Source of the DNA: CBDHHC01 sp965263345 | Lineage (GTDB): Bacteria; Pseudomonadota; Alphaproteobacteria; Rhizobiales; CBDHHC01 | Assembly: GCA_965263345.1 (NCBI GenBank) | Contig: CBDHHC010000016.1 | Coordinates: 62,001 to 126,000, forward strand | Direction of reading: 5' to 3' | DNA length: 64,000 nucleotides | Shown: piece after piece, positions 18,472 to 27,934 of the stretch | Layout: each line of letters opens with the position of its first letter | Numbering within the stretch: position 1 is the first letter of the stretch | The notes under the pieces: model-generated | What the model was told of the DNA's origin: nothing | What the model saw: only the letters and a program-made list of their open reading frames with translations | Databases searched by the model: none | Made by a program: the position numbers and the translations under genes

Positions 18472-19311
18472 TCACTGCTTTTTATGGTAAATCTCATCAT
18501 GTCCAAGTACTGTTAGTAAATAATACCCATTTTGGGTCATCAACTCTCCAATTTCACTTGTCCCTTTCATATTATCAATGCTCCATACTGAGATATCAAA
18601 TTTATTAAAAGGAAAATCAGATAAAATTGAAAACTCAGCCCCTTCAACATCTAGAGAACAATAATCCACTTTGGAAATATTTCTCTCTATCAATATATCT
18701 TCCAGTCTCTGCACTGATATTTTAAGGGTTTCCTCATAATGTTTTGGACTAGACCGAACAACATCCATCATATCAGACTGATACAATGATTTAAGTCCAC
18801 TCATTTGCGTATAACCAGAGGTAATATTTACAAAATCAGTAACGGTATTTTCTGCTCCAATAGCTGTCTGAAGACACTCGCACCGTCTATACTCTTGAGC
18901 CCTTTCAATTTGTTGAGGTGATGGCTCAATAAATAAGCCCTCCCAGCCTCTTATAGATTCAAAGAAAAGACAATTGCTGTAAGAAACACCATCATACCCC
19001 CCAATTTCTAGGAAAAAACCATCTTTTTTTCCTCTAAAAACCTGCTTATCGAGGAAGCAATCTTGTCCCGCTTGCGAAAAATAAATAGGAGACATAGAGC
19101 GTAACTGGCGTGTTTGCCACACCATTGCTTCAATCTTTCCCCTTTCATGGGCAAGTTCAAGTTCACATTTTTCGGGATATTGATTCAAAACTTGAATATA
19201 AAAATTTTCTGCTGTTTCAAGACACTCGAGCGCCTTATCTCTCAGAGTGTCAGCATGCTGAAAAGCATTCAGTGCAGTAAAATTTTCTGTTTCTATTGGT
19301 TTTAGCTTCAT
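18472..19311 (-). CDS. FkbM-family methyltransferase
   Basis: SAM-dependent methyltransferase fold. After a helical N-terminal extension (residues 1-75, coiled-coil-like) comes FSQAGQDCFLDKQVF, then the SAM loop GFFLEIGGYDGVSYSN (about 113-128), IEPSPQQ, and VDYCSLDVEGAEFSIL (about 215-230), the FkbM signature. FkbM enzymes usually O-methylate sugars or secondary metabolites. The Wzz-like gene just upstream and the glycosyltransferase beyond suggest methylation of a surface polysaccharide (inference). Confidence 0.82.
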   Translation of the reverse strand: MKLKPIETENFTALNAFQHADTLRDKALECLETAENFYIQVLNQYPEKCELELAHERGKIEAMVWQTRQLRSMSPIYFSQAGQDCFLDKQVFRGKKDGFFLEIGGYDGVSYSNCLFFESIRGWEGLFIEPSPQQIERAQEYRRCECLQTAIGAENTVTDFVNITSGYTQMSGLKSLYQSDMMDVVRSSPKHYEETLKISVQRLEDILIERNISKVDYCSLDVEGAEFSILSDFPFNKFDISVWSIDNMKGTSEIGELMTQNGYYLLTVLGHDEIYHKKQ

Positions 19312-19455
19312 GAGTGCCTCGAATTAATAGTGCATTGCCTTCCTAAAACTTTAGATGTTAGCAATTACAATTTCATCCGAAGTATCTTTCTTAAATATCT
19401 GTACCAAAAAGCTTGAAAAGGAAGATCTAACTAATATTTTATCTATACACGGGAA

Positions 19456-20940
19456 CTAAGATGCTTCAGAAAGCATCTCCTCAACTTCATGATTATCGCT
19501 TATCTCAACTGACTGACGATAAAAAATAACCTCAAATTCATCAACATTACTTATAAAGTGCTTTGAGATAACTTCATTCGCAACAATTGTATCTTTCTGT
19601 ATAAAAATACCGACATCAAAGTAGTTATCTAATATTTGATGTAAATCTAAAGTAACATCATAAGAACAACAAACTATTACCACTTCGTAAACAGAACTCC
19701 AGGCATTAAATATTTTCTGAATATTATTCGGGTCATAATGATATAAATCAACTTTTTTAGAAAAACCTGATGGCACGACCTGGAGTGAAGTTTCAGGATC
19801 AGATTTTACAACCCCACTTAAAATTTGAGAATCTTCAAGCAAATTTGAAAAACCATTGTCTTCAGTAAAATGTAACCTTTCGCTTATCCCACCTTTTTGC
19901 TCACCAATATCAACCAGTAATGTAGGAACTTGCAATGTTGCAAAAATTCGTGCAATTTCTAATGCTTCATCTGCTATTTTTACATCCTCATTTTCACCAC
20001 TCACAATAATCTTGAAAGGCTCGACAGATGTGCGCAACTTTGCAAGTTGCTTCATAACATCTTCTATTTTTTCCTCTGGCTGCCAAGGATGTACACCTTT
20101 CTCTATTGCACCAACATGGCTAAACCGAAAAAGCTTACCTCCACTTTTATGTTCAACATCTTGCTTTAGACCTTGTTGACGATCCAAAATATGGTGATGC
20201 TCATCTAATTGCTTTTCTTTTTCTATCTTATAAAGAAAAAGAAATTCCCTCACCAACAAAACAAGAACATAAAAAACTCCCGTCAGGGACATGAGAAATA
20301 AGGCCCATGGTCCTTTCTTAGGATACGATGCAAACTCAGCAGGAACAGCTAAATTCACTATATAAGGGGTAATATTAGTAAATGATCCCGAAACATCATC
20401 CTTTAAAGGAACAATTGAACTTTTCAGAGCATATAAATTGATTGATTTGACAAATTGGGTCGCTAATCCGTTCACAATATCTGCAGATAATTTCGCATTA
20501 CCAGAAGTTGTTTCAATATTTAAAATATTCGTTCCAGGCACGTGCATGAGATTTGTAGACTTACTTAATGTCTCAAGTATAGTCTCCTTTTTTTGCTCAC
20601 TATTCAAATTTACAAAATAAGGATGACGACTTATTTTTAATTTTTCAGCTACACTTTTTAAGAAATGTCTAGAATATAAAAGATCCTTTAGGTGTTGCAT
20701 ACGTGTTGGGTCTATAACTTCCGCTCTTCCAGTATTGGATTGAAGCAAAACAACTGCTTTAGAGGTATATTGCGCTTTGATCATTGATAAGGAAAGATAG
20801 GTTACTAACCCAACAACAACCATAGCCCCAATCAAAGCCAATAGATGTCTTTGAACGACAAACCACAAATCAATTGTACGAATTTGACCTAAAACACGAT
20901 ATATCATTGAACCAAAAACTTTCACCACCACAATATACAA
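19456..20940 (-). CDS. Wzz/GumC-like polysaccharide chain-length protein with degenerate kinase domain
   Basis: The 494-residue protein has the co-polymerase layout. A first membrane span lies near residues 30-55, a periplasmic Wzz domain follows, and a second span near 215-235 is preceded by a proline-containing stretch (VPAEFASYPKKGPW). A cytosolic C-terminal domain begins near residue 300. That domain resembles bacterial tyrosine-kinase P-loop modules, but the expected Walker A loop is replaced by VSGENEDVKIADEALEIA with no GK[ST]. The Walker B position reads YEVVIVCC without an Asp. It is therefore probably catalytically dead and perhaps regulatory. The start is uncertain: a TTG at 20940 or an ATG at 20907. 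The gene is divergent from a glycosyltransferase. Confidence 0.78.
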   Translation of the reverse strand: MYIVVVKVFGSMIYRVLGQIRTIDLWFVVQRHLLALIGAMVVVGLVTYLSLSMIKAQYTSKAVVLLQSNTGRAEVIDPTRMQHLKDLLYSRHFLKSVAEKLKISRHPYFVNLNSEQKKETILETLSKSTNLMHVPGTNILNIETTSGNAKLSADIVNGLATQFVKSINLYALKSSIVPLKDDVSGSFTNITPYIVNLAVPAEFASYPKKGPWALFLMSLTGVFYVLVLLVREFLFLYKIEKEKQLDEHHHILDRQQGLKQDVEHKSGGKLFRFSHVGAIEKGVHPWQPEEKIEDVMKQLAKLRTSVEPFKIIVSGENEDVKIADEALEIARIFATLQVPTLLVDIGEQKGGISERLHFTEDNGFSNLLEDSQILSGVVKSDPETSLQVVPSGFSKKVDLYHYDPNNIQKIFNAWSSVYEVVIVCCSYDVTLDLHQILDNYFDVGIFIQKDTIVANEVISKHFISNVDEFEVIFYRQSVEISDNHEVEEMLSEAS

Positions 20941-21294
20941 ACTGATAATCCTACGAGGATAATATTATGATGCTTTTGGTAACCAAAGTGTTAAAGCGTT
21001 TTATTTTCAGTCAATTAGTCAATATTTTTTAACCTTTTTTGATTCTGAATAAAACGAGTTCAACGAATATAAGCCTTTTTTAGGATTGAGCGGGGCTTTA
21101 TAAAATTCGATAGTTTGAGAAAAGTTACAAATAGCCAAGTTTTTTTAAAACTGGCATGAAGATCCTTTTTTCAATTTGGCAAGTTGACAAACTATGGGTA
21201 GACTGTCTTTCTAACAAGAGTGATAAGACAATCTTTTCCTAAATAATAAAGAAGTTCTTAAGTTTCACAAATGCTGCAAACTGGATGATATCTC
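20941..21294. other. Divergent promoter region between polysaccharide genes
   Basis: No gene is seen. The gap separates the Wzz-like gene and the glycosyltransferase and should hold both promoters. TTGACA occurs at 21184-21189 but without a good -10 element at 16-18 bases. A weak inverted repeat (TGTCTT and AAGACA, about 21207-21235) lies 60-90 bases before the glycosyltransferase start. Confidence 0.35.
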
Positions 21295-22455
21295 GTGCAA
21301 CATACAGCTCGCAATAGACCAACCAAACTTCGCATTTTGCACTGTTTCTTAAGTTTAGAAAACGGTCTCTTGCGGTGTATAATTGACTTGGTCACAGAAC
21401 AAGCAAGACTTGGTTACGATATAGGGATTGTCTGCAGTGACACGAAAAATGACCCTATCATTGAGAAAAAATTACGCCAAATAGAGACTTTATGCACACT
21501 TGGTATCAACAGGATTCCAATGAAACCTAGATTGAGTTTAATTGATTTCTCTGGAATTCGTGCGACTAGGCAATTTGCAGAAAAAATAGAGGCTAAAATT
21601 ATTCATGGACATGGAACCACAGGAGGTATTTATGCTCGTTTTGCTGCAGGAAAACTCAATCGTTTAGGCAGAAACGTAGCTGTATTTTACTCTCCACATA
21701 ACCTCACACAAAATTTAGATAAAATACAATTACCACAATTTATAATGATAGCCCTCGAACGACGACTAGCAGCTTTGACAAATGGTATTATCTTTGAGAG
21801 CTACTTTGATGCAGAAACGTTTACCTCAAAAATAGGAGAACTACCTTGTCAATCACGCATCATTAATAATGGACTATATGAAGAAGATTTTCAACAACGA
21901 GAGTATGATCCTAAGGCTGCAGATTTTATCTTTATAGGAGACTTAATAAAATCCAATGGAGCAGACCTTCTAATCGAAGCATTAAGCAATATTACAATTC
22001 AAACACCCGTAAAAGTTGTGCTCGTTGGAACTGGACCAGAAAAAAGAGCTTTACAAAAACAAGCGCTTAAAAATGGAATTTCGGAGCATGTACAATTTCT
22101 AAATGAAATGCCCACCCGAGAAACATTTACCAAAGGCCGGTGTTTAGTGATCCCGTCAAGAAAAGCGACATCATCATATCCTTTATTAGAAGCCACAGCA
22201 GCTGAAGTCCCTTTCATTGCAACTGATGTTGGTTGTTTTTCTGAAATTACCCATGGCACAACAAAAACACTCATCCCTCCAAATGATGTGAACGCGCTAA
22301 AACAAAAGATGGAAGAATTCCTGTTAGACCCAATACCTCAAGAAGTTCATGCAGAACTTTTTTCTGAGCATATTGCAACTAACTTTCGATTAGACCGCAT
22401 GATAGATGAAATTATGGAAATGTATTATACGCATACCTTCTATACACATATATAA
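21295..22455 (+). CDS. Glycosyltransferase family 4
   Basis: The 386-residue enzyme has the GT-B two-domain fold. The N-terminal domain carries HCFLSLENGLLRCIIDL (about 16-32) and KIIHGHGTTGGIYARF. The C-terminal domain carries FIGDLIKSNGADLLIEAL and the nucleotide-sugar E-x7-E type region RKATSSYPLLEATAAEVPF near residue 290. GT4 enzymes use retained-configuration transfer from nucleotide sugars. The GTG start has no strong ribosome site nearby. It probably works with the divergent Wzz-like protein and the FkbM methyltransferase in making an exported polysaccharide. Confidence 0.85.
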   Translation: MQHTARNRPTKLRILHCFLSLENGLLRCIIDLVTEQARLGYDIGIVCSDTKNDPIIEKKLRQIETLCTLGINRIPMKPRLSLIDFSGIRATRQFAEKIEAKIIHGHGTTGGIYARFAAGKLNRLGRNVAVFYSPHNLTQNLDKIQLPQFIMIALERRLAALTNGIIFESYFDAETFTSKIGELPCQSRIINNGLYEEDFQQREYDPKAADFIFIGDLIKSNGADLLIEALSNITIQTPVKVVLVGTGPEKRALQKQALKNGISEHVQFLNEMPTRETFTKGRCLVIPSRKATSSYPLLEATAAEVPFIATDVGCFSEITHGTTKTLIPPNDVNALKQKMEEFLLDPIPQEVHAELFSEHIATNFRLDRMIDEIMEMYYTHTFYTHI

Positions 22456-22465
22456 CATCTTAAAT

Positions 22466-22852
22466 CTAAAATTGCTCATCATCATAAGCTCCTTCTTTCA
22501 TTTTATAAAGCAACCAGACACATGGCACAAACCCTGATAAAATGAAGAAGTATAATACAACAAAACTGAGCTCAAAGCTGGCAAATAAAGAAAAACACAA
22601 CGCAAATAATGAGAGGACCAAATACCAACCAATGGCAAGTAAATGAACCGTTTTGACCAACCTCTCACTAACTTCACCAACACGAAAAAATACAAAAATA
22701 GAAAACGGTACTAAAGCAATGAGAATAGTCATCCAAAGACCAATATAAGGCTTAAATGGTTCTACTAAGAAAACCATTGCACTTAAACTTCCAACACCAA
22801 GAGCCACTTTTAAAGCACTCGCTGACCAATCCATACTTACCATTCCTAACAT
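22466..22852 (-). CDS. Small integral membrane protein, unknown
   Basis: I do not recognise it. The 128-residue chain has about four hydrophobic spans: VALGVGSLSAMVFLV, IGLWMTILIALVPFSIFVFF, LAIGWYLVLSLFALCFSLFA and FVVLYFFILSGFVPCVWLLY. It ends in an acidic tail, KEGAYDDEQF. It is convergent with the glycosyltransferase (10-base gap) and upstream of another unknown membrane-anchored protein on the same strand. No function can be given. Confidence 0.62.
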   Translation of the reverse strand: MLGMVSMDWSASALKVALGVGSLSAMVFLVEPFKPYIGLWMTILIALVPFSIFVFFRVGEVSERLVKTVHLLAIGWYLVLSLFALCFSLFASFELSFVVLYFFILSGFVPCVWLLYKMKEGAYDDEQF

Positions 22853-22951
22853 CTCTCAAGATATAGGTAATGAACTACAAACAAAAATTGGTATGTTTGT
22901 GATCAGAAGGACTTTTCAGATTTATTTATATAGTCATAAAAAATAATCATA

Positions 22952-23653
22952 TTAGAAATGAACGCGAGCAGCTTTAAATTTCTCTGGATTCTGATGATAT
23001 TCTTTGTGAATGGTCATAATCGTTTCATACCGATTAGCATGAGAGTCTCGCAAAAAAAGAATTTTTGATTTCTCAGGCAAACCGATTTCAAGCTGACGAT
23101 CTGCTACAAACATAGCTCTCATAACCCGTCTATGATGCGACCCCGCATAATGTTCATGAGTTGGAGGACAAATACCAGAAACACGACCTTGATCAGACAT
23201 ACCAACATGTTTTTTAAAAATTTGTACGACAGAATTATTTGGTATTGTATTATGATGCCCAACTATTTTCTTAAGCAACGGACGCTCCGCACGCTCAGGC
23301 ATAGTTCCAATCAAAATACCTGCATCTTTAGCTTTTGCCATAGCATTTTGTACTTTCCGATGAAGATAGTGATTTCCTAAAAATGTTTCTAAATTAATTT
23401 CCCCTCCAAGCCATATCATTTCTTGCACATGGGTTTTTCCTTCACTCAAGGCATGTAAATAATTTTTATGAGTAGGATCATTCGGATCTATTTTAGGATA
23501 CATTGTCCCTGCAATATGAAAGTCAGCTCCTTTATTCTGCCCTGCTTGATGCCATCCCCACAAATACTGAGTAATCTCTTTTAGGCCGGCACCTATAACA
23601 CCACCGGCAACCCCAGACAGCAATCCTGTGAATAAATTCTCATAATTAATCAT
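22952..23653 (-). CDS. Membrane-anchored protein of unknown function
   Basis: I do not recognise the family. The 233-residue chain starts with a glycine-rich hydrophobic segment, LLSGVAGGVIGAG (residues 10-22), likely an anchor. The rest is a soluble domain rich in His, Lys and Arg, with HVQEMIWLGGEIN near residue 75 and HEHYAGSHHRRVMRAMFVADR near 165. The evenly spread conserved-looking charged residues suggest a folded domain rather than a chance ORF. It sits upstream of the small membrane protein and diverges from trpG. Confidence 0.62.
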   Translation of the reverse strand: MINYENLFTGLLSGVAGGVIGAGLKEITQYLWGWHQAGQNKGADFHIAGTMYPKIDPNDPTHKNYLHALSEGKTHVQEMIWLGGEINLETFLGNHYLHRKVQNAMAKAKDAGILIGTMPERAERPLLKKIVGHHNTIPNNSVVQIFKKHVGMSDQGRVSGICPPTHEHYAGSHHRRVMRAMFVADRQLEIGLPEKSKILFLRDSHANRYETIMTIHKEYHQNPEKFKAARVHF

Positions 23654-23800
23654 TGAAACACCTTATTTTTTGAATATGAGAGTACTGATTATCATCTATC
23701 ACAAAAATTGCCTGAGAAAAACATACTGAAGATTTACAACGAACAATGAACCACTTTATTGTCCTTGACGAGACATCTCATTAAGGCGTAACAAATAGCT

Positions 23801-24451
23801 ATGATTATTCTAATTGATAACTACGACAGTTTTACATATAACCTCGTCCACTACTTAGGAGAACTGGGCGCAGTTTGTGATGTACATCGCAATGACCAGA
23901 TTACAGTTGCTGAAATATTTAGCAAAAAACCGAAAGCAATCGTCTTATCACCAGGGCCCTGCGATCCAGATCAAGCTGGAATTTGCCTGGAATTGGTCAA
24001 AGAAGCTGGATCCAAAATACCTATGCTAGGTGTATGCTTAGGTCATCAGACAATGGGACAGGTATATGGTGGAAAAGTGATCCGTGCAAAAGAACTAATG
24101 CATGGCAAGGTCTGCGATATACATAACACTGGTAAAAGCGTATTTTCGGGATTACCAAAAGTATTCTCAGCAACAAGATATCATTCCCTTGTCGTAGAAC
24201 GAGAAAGCTTACCTAAATCATTAACAATTACGGCTAAGACGAAAGATGGCCTTATAATGGGATTAGAGCATAAAAAGCACCCTGTTCATGGCGTGCAATT
24301 CCATCCCGAAAGCATTGCTTCAGAACATGGTCACGCAATTTTAGATAACTTTTTAAAAATTGCAGCAATTAAAAGAACCAAAAAAGCTGCCCAAATGCCT
24401 AAAAAACCAGCTAATAAGAATTTAAAAAATCCTTCAAAGAAATCGGCTTAG
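23801..24451 (+). CDS. trpG: Anthranilate synthase glutamine amidotransferase component
   Basis: TrpG releases ammonia from glutamine for anthranilate synthesis by TrpE. The class I amidotransferase triad is visible: the nucleophile Cys in GVCLGHQTMGQ (about 77-87) and His-Glu in VQFHPES (about 166-172). The PGPCDPDQAG loop is intact. Compared with a typical TrpG of about 195 residues it has an extra C-terminal tail of about 25 residues made of Lys, Asn, Pro and Ala. TrpE is not in the window; a detached trpE is common in alphaproteobacteria. It begins the trpG-trpD-trpC operon. No trp leader peptide was seen. Confidence 0.93.
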   Translation: MIILIDNYDSFTYNLVHYLGELGAVCDVHRNDQITVAEIFSKKPKAIVLSPGPCDPDQAGICLELVKEAGSKIPMLGVCLGHQTMGQVYGGKVIRAKELMHGKVCDIHNTGKSVFSGLPKVFSATRYHSLVVERESLPKSLTITAKTKDGLIMGLEHKKHPVHGVQFHPESIASEHGHAILDNFLKIAAIKRTKKAAQMPKKPANKNLKNPSKKSA

Positions 24452-24481
24452 GAATATTCTAAATTCAAAAAAGAGCATATC

Positions 24482-25501
24482 ATGACAGAGTTCAAAACAT
24501 TTATAGCAAAAGTTGCTGATGGAATTTCCCTAAATCAACAAGAAGCAACTGAGGCCTTTGACATTATGATGTCAGGAAATGCAACACCGTCACAAATTGG
24601 TGGTTTTTTAATGGCCCTGCGTGTGAGAGGGGAAACCATAGATGAAATCACAGGTGCTGCCACAACTATGCGCTCCAAAGCACTCGCTGTTAAAGCACCC
24701 GAAGGGGCTGTAGATACATGCGGAACCGGCGGAGATGCAAAAGGCACATTTAATATTTCAACCGCTGCAGCACTTGTCGTTGCAGGAGCTGGTATTCCTG
24801 TAGCCAAACATGGCAATCGCTCAATATCATCAAAATCAGGATCGTCAGACGTTTTACAAGCTTTAAATGTCAAATTAGATATCACACCAGAAATAGTCTC
24901 AAAATGCATCCATGAAGCTGGTGTTGGTTTCATGTTTGCTCCAGCTCATCATACTGCTATTAAACATGTTGGACCGACACGCGTCGAACTCGCAACGCGT
25001 ACCATATTTAACTTGCTAGGCCCGTTATCTAATCCAGCAGGAACCAAATACCAGGTTATAGGCGTGTATGATAAAAAATGGATCGAACCTCTTGCCCATG
25101 TTCTAAAAAAGTTAGGCTCTACCAGTGTCTGGGTTGTACATGGTTCAGATGGTATGGACGAATTGACCACAACAGGAACATCTTATGTAGCAGAACTAAC
25201 AACTGAAGGTTCAATAAAAACATTCGAAATAAATCCTGAAGATTTTGGAATTACAAAAGCAACTCCCTCAGATTTAATTGGGGGCGATGCAGAACATAAT
25301 GCCAATGCAATTCATGCCTTTCTAGACAATAAACAAGACCCTTTTTATGATATTGTGGTTTTAAATGCTGGAGCTGCAATTTGTGTGGCAGGCAAAGCAG
25401 AGAATCTCAGAGAAGGCGTCGAAATTGCCAAAAGAAGCATTGCAGAAGGCCATGCGAAAACTGCACTAGAAAAACTTGTTACAATCTCAAACCAATCATA
25501 G
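24482..25501 (+). CDS. trpD: Anthranilate phosphoribosyltransferase
   Basis: TrpD joins anthranilate and PRPP. The 339-residue protein has the PRPP-binding DTCGTGGDAKGTFNIST (about 78-94), KHGNRSISSKSGSSDVL (about 106-122) and the anthranilate-site region FAPAHHTAIKHVGPTR, with RTIFNLLGPLSNPA further on. The ATG is 30 bases after trpG, with AAGAG upstream. The stop is followed after two bases by trpC, so translational coupling is likely. Confidence 0.96.
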   Translation: MTEFKTFIAKVADGISLNQQEATEAFDIMMSGNATPSQIGGFLMALRVRGETIDEITGAATTMRSKALAVKAPEGAVDTCGTGGDAKGTFNISTAAALVVAGAGIPVAKHGNRSISSKSGSSDVLQALNVKLDITPEIVSKCIHEAGVGFMFAPAHHTAIKHVGPTRVELATRTIFNLLGPLSNPAGTKYQVIGVYDKKWIEPLAHVLKKLGSTSVWVVHGSDGMDELTTTGTSYVAELTTEGSIKTFEINPEDFGITKATPSDLIGGDAEHNANAIHAFLDNKQDPFYDIVVLNAGAAICVAGKAENLREGVEIAKRSIAEGHAKTALEKLVTISNQS

Positions 25502-25503
25502 TC

Positions 25504-26298
25504 ATGTCAGATATTTTAAATAAAATCATTGAATACAAACGAGAAGAAATTGAATTATCAAAAAAACGTTGGCCACTTGTCGATGTTGAAGAGCACGCTA
25601 AAGAAATGTCCTCAACAAGAGGATTTACTAATGCTCTAAGAAACAAAATAGAACAAGGCAAGTTTGCTCTGATAGCTGAGATCAAGAAAGCCAGCCCTTC
25701 TAAAGGTTTGATAAGAGAAGACTTTGATCCTATAGAACTTGCTAGAGCATACGAAGCTGGTGGGGCAGCATGTTTATCCGTTCTAACAGACACCCCATCC
25801 TTCCAGGGAAGGCCTGAATACCTTACCCAAGCAAGACAAGCCGTTAATATCCCCGCCCTTAGAAAAGATTTTATGATTGACCCCTATCAAATGGCAACGG
25901 CAAGAGCTTGGGGGGCGGATTGTGTTCTTTTGATCATGGCTTGCCTGGAACTTAGTCTGGCAAAAGAATTAAATGAAGCGGCAAAAAGTTGGGATATGGA
26001 TGTTCTCGTTGAAGTTCACAACGCACAAGAGCTCGAACTGGCACTTGAAATTGATACACCTTTGATTGGAATCAACAACCGAGATTTAAAAATATTTGAA
26101 ACAAAACTTGAAACCACAGAACAATTAGCCCCAAGTATCCATAAAAGTAAAATTGTGATTTCAGAAAGTGGGATTAAATCTCACGAGGATCTCATACGCT
26201 TAGAAAAGGTAGGGGTAAAAACCTTCCTTGTTGGAGAAAGCTTAATGAGACATCAAGATGTCAAAGCCGCCACAGAAAAGCTATTACTAGGGCCTTAA
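25504..26298 (+). CDS. trpC: Indole-3-glycerol phosphate synthase
   Basis: TrpC closes the indole ring from CdRP. The proper start is the ATG at 25504, two bases after the trpD stop, giving 264 residues. The longer open frame upstream only shadows trpD. TIM-barrel landmarks are LIAEIKKASPSKGLI (about 53-67), FQGRPEYL, LRKDFMIDPYQ (about 118-128), LVEVHN, IGINNRDL (about 185-192) and ISESGI. The IGPS Lys and Glu catalytic residues are all in place. It is not fused to TrpF, as in other alphaproteobacteria. Confidence 0.95.
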   Translation: MSDILNKIIEYKREEIELSKKRWPLVDVEEHAKEMSSTRGFTNALRNKIEQGKFALIAEIKKASPSKGLIREDFDPIELARAYEAGGAACLSVLTDTPSFQGRPEYLTQARQAVNIPALRKDFMIDPYQMATARAWGADCVLLIMACLELSLAKELNEAAKSWDMDVLVEVHNAQELELALEIDTPLIGINNRDLKIFETKLETTEQLAPSIHKSKIVISESGIKSHEDLIRLEKVGVKTFLVGESLMRHQDVKAATEKLLLGP

Positions 26299-26398
26299 TA
26301 TTATTAGAGTTTTCTCCTGAAATATAAAATAATCTGAACCTTTTCATTCTCCAAAACGAATAAATAAATATACATTATTTATTTAAGGGGAGATTATT

Positions 26399-26923
26399 AT
26401 GCATATTTTACTCGGAATATTAAGTTCACTCGGGGCCTTGGTTTTCATTTTATGGAGAATTAACATTGCGATCCAAGTAACACGGGAAATAGCCGATGCG
26501 GCAGATAGTGCTAAAGGATTCTTCCGTCGTCATAACTGGAGACGTAAAGTAAATGCTGATCAGTTGAAACAAATCACAGACCCCAGAGAAGCAGCAGCGA
26601 CAATGTTGGTAGCCATTGCTGAAGCAGATGGTGCGATTACAGAAAATGAACGCCAAAAAATTATTACAATTTTTATTGATAAATTTGAAGCGACAACAGA
26701 ACAGGCGGAGGAGTTACTTGGAATATCCAGATGGAGAGCCCGTAATGCAGGAGATCTAACAAGCTTTCTGAATCGCTTGACACCATCTATTATAAAAAGT
26801 TGCTCACAAGAACAAAAACAAGAACTCATAATAATGTTAAGAGATGTTGCAAATGCGGATGGCCCTCAACCTTCGGATGTAGGTCTAAGTATCTCACAAA
26901 TTAAACGCTATATTTCAGTGTAA
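26399..26923 (+). CDS. TerB-like domain protein with N-terminal membrane segment
   Basis: The 174-residue product starts with a hydrophobic span (about residues 3-20, LLGILSSLGALVFILWRI), then a short basic linker. A helical domain follows with acidic turns AIAEADGAITENE (about 66-78) and ANADGPQPSD near the C-terminus. These match the TerB/DjlA-like fold, whose acidic residues can bind metal. TerB proteins occur in tellurite-resistance and stress systems; no other ter gene is nearby. An AT-only inverted repeat (26362-26384) sits just before its AGGGGAG ribosome site. It precedes an FHA-domain gene. Confidence 0.72.
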   Translation: MHILLGILSSLGALVFILWRINIAIQVTREIADAADSAKGFFRRHNWRRKVNADQLKQITDPREAAATMLVAIAEADGAITENERQKIITIFIDKFEATTEQAEELLGISRWRARNAGDLTSFLNRLTPSIIKSCSQEQKQELIIMLRDVANADGPQPSDVGLSISQIKRYISV

Positions 26924-27042
26924 AAATAGTGCTTAAGGGATGTCTCTGCATAAGTTTGTTTATCTTCTATTCATGTACACTATGAAATATGTTAGAATGC
27001 TACATGAGTGTGCGGTATTTAGGCGTGGGAAGATAAGCTGGT

Positions 27043-27768
27043 ATGCAGAGTCAAATTCAAAATTATATTCAATCGATCAATGATCAATACACTGATGGCC
27101 CAGATAGCGAAGCCATCTCAGAAATTAACTTTGATACATCACAGCATATTGGCAATATTCAAGCAAAAAAGCTTGGGGCAAATGCCTACATATTCTACAA
27201 TGTTCTTTTGGATGCAGATTGCATTATTGTTACTCACACAAATAATCCAAATACAATATTCAGGGCGGAATACTTAAAATTTCCAAAAGGAACGCAAAAC
27301 ATTATTTTAGATGATGAGCTTAATTCATTTAAATCGAAATTATACCCATTTATTTTTGAGTTAAGTTTTCGTAATGTGTTACCAAATCAAAGAAAGAAAA
27401 TTATTATTAATGGGACAACATATTACGAACCCGAAGAATTTGAAACAACCCTTGCTATAAAACCTAAAATTGTAGCCGCTCCAAAAAACTCATGGACAGT
27501 TGGCCGAGATATTAACCGAGTTGATATCCCCATTAGCAATGAATATCAAAAAGTAAGCCGTCTTCATATGAGAATTTGGGAGCTAGACAATAGCATGTAT
27601 CGTGTAGAAGATCTAGAATCTGCCAACGGAACATTTCATATGGAAAATGGTCAATGGCAACCTATAACGACCAGTAAAATAGTGGCCGCTGATGATCCAA
27701 TCATGATTGCATTTTATGAAACGACAGTGGCAAAACTTTTAAAATTTGCGGAAAATGTAAAAAACTAA
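27043..27768 (+). CDS. FHA-domain protein
   Basis: The 241-residue product has a C-terminal forkhead-associated domain. TVGRDINRVDIPI (about 148-160) gives the first Gly-Arg, VSRLHMRIW (about 167-175) gives the conserved Ser-Arg-x-His, and LESANGTFHM (about 189-198) gives Asn-Gly. These are the phosphothreonine-binding residues. The N-terminal 130 residues are a separate domain I cannot name. FHA domains read Ser/Thr phosphorylation, but no kinase or phosphatase gene is adjacent. It sits between the TerB-like protein and a sodium channel on the same strand. Confidence 0.78.
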   Translation: MQSQIQNYIQSINDQYTDGPDSEAISEINFDTSQHIGNIQAKKLGANAYIFYNVLLDADCIIVTHTNNPNTIFRAEYLKFPKGTQNIILDDELNSFKSKLYPFIFELSFRNVLPNQRKKIIINGTTYYEPEEFETTLAIKPKIVAAPKNSWTVGRDINRVDIPISNEYQKVSRLHMRIWELDNSMYRVEDLESANGTFHMENGQWQPITTSKIVAADDPIMIAFYETTVAKLLKFAENVKN

Positions 27769-27934
27769 CGTTGATCTCCTAAAAAGTACCTAAACTCACA
27801 TATTACCCACTACAGAATAAACTCTTGTTATATAATTGGATAAAATCTTATATAGAGACAGTTTGCACACTATCTCTATAAACCAATAAATATATAATTT
27901 GATCCAATAAGAAATAGATTTTAGGGTGCCAAAT

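Noticed and set aside
23654..23800. Possible trp leader/attenuator upstream of trpG
   Set aside because: No Trp-rich short frame and no paired hairpins were visible.
25381..25503. Upstream extension of the trpC frame
   Set aside because: It lies inside trpD; the Arg/Cys-rich translation is not protein-like, and the ATG at 25504 gives a normal TrpC.
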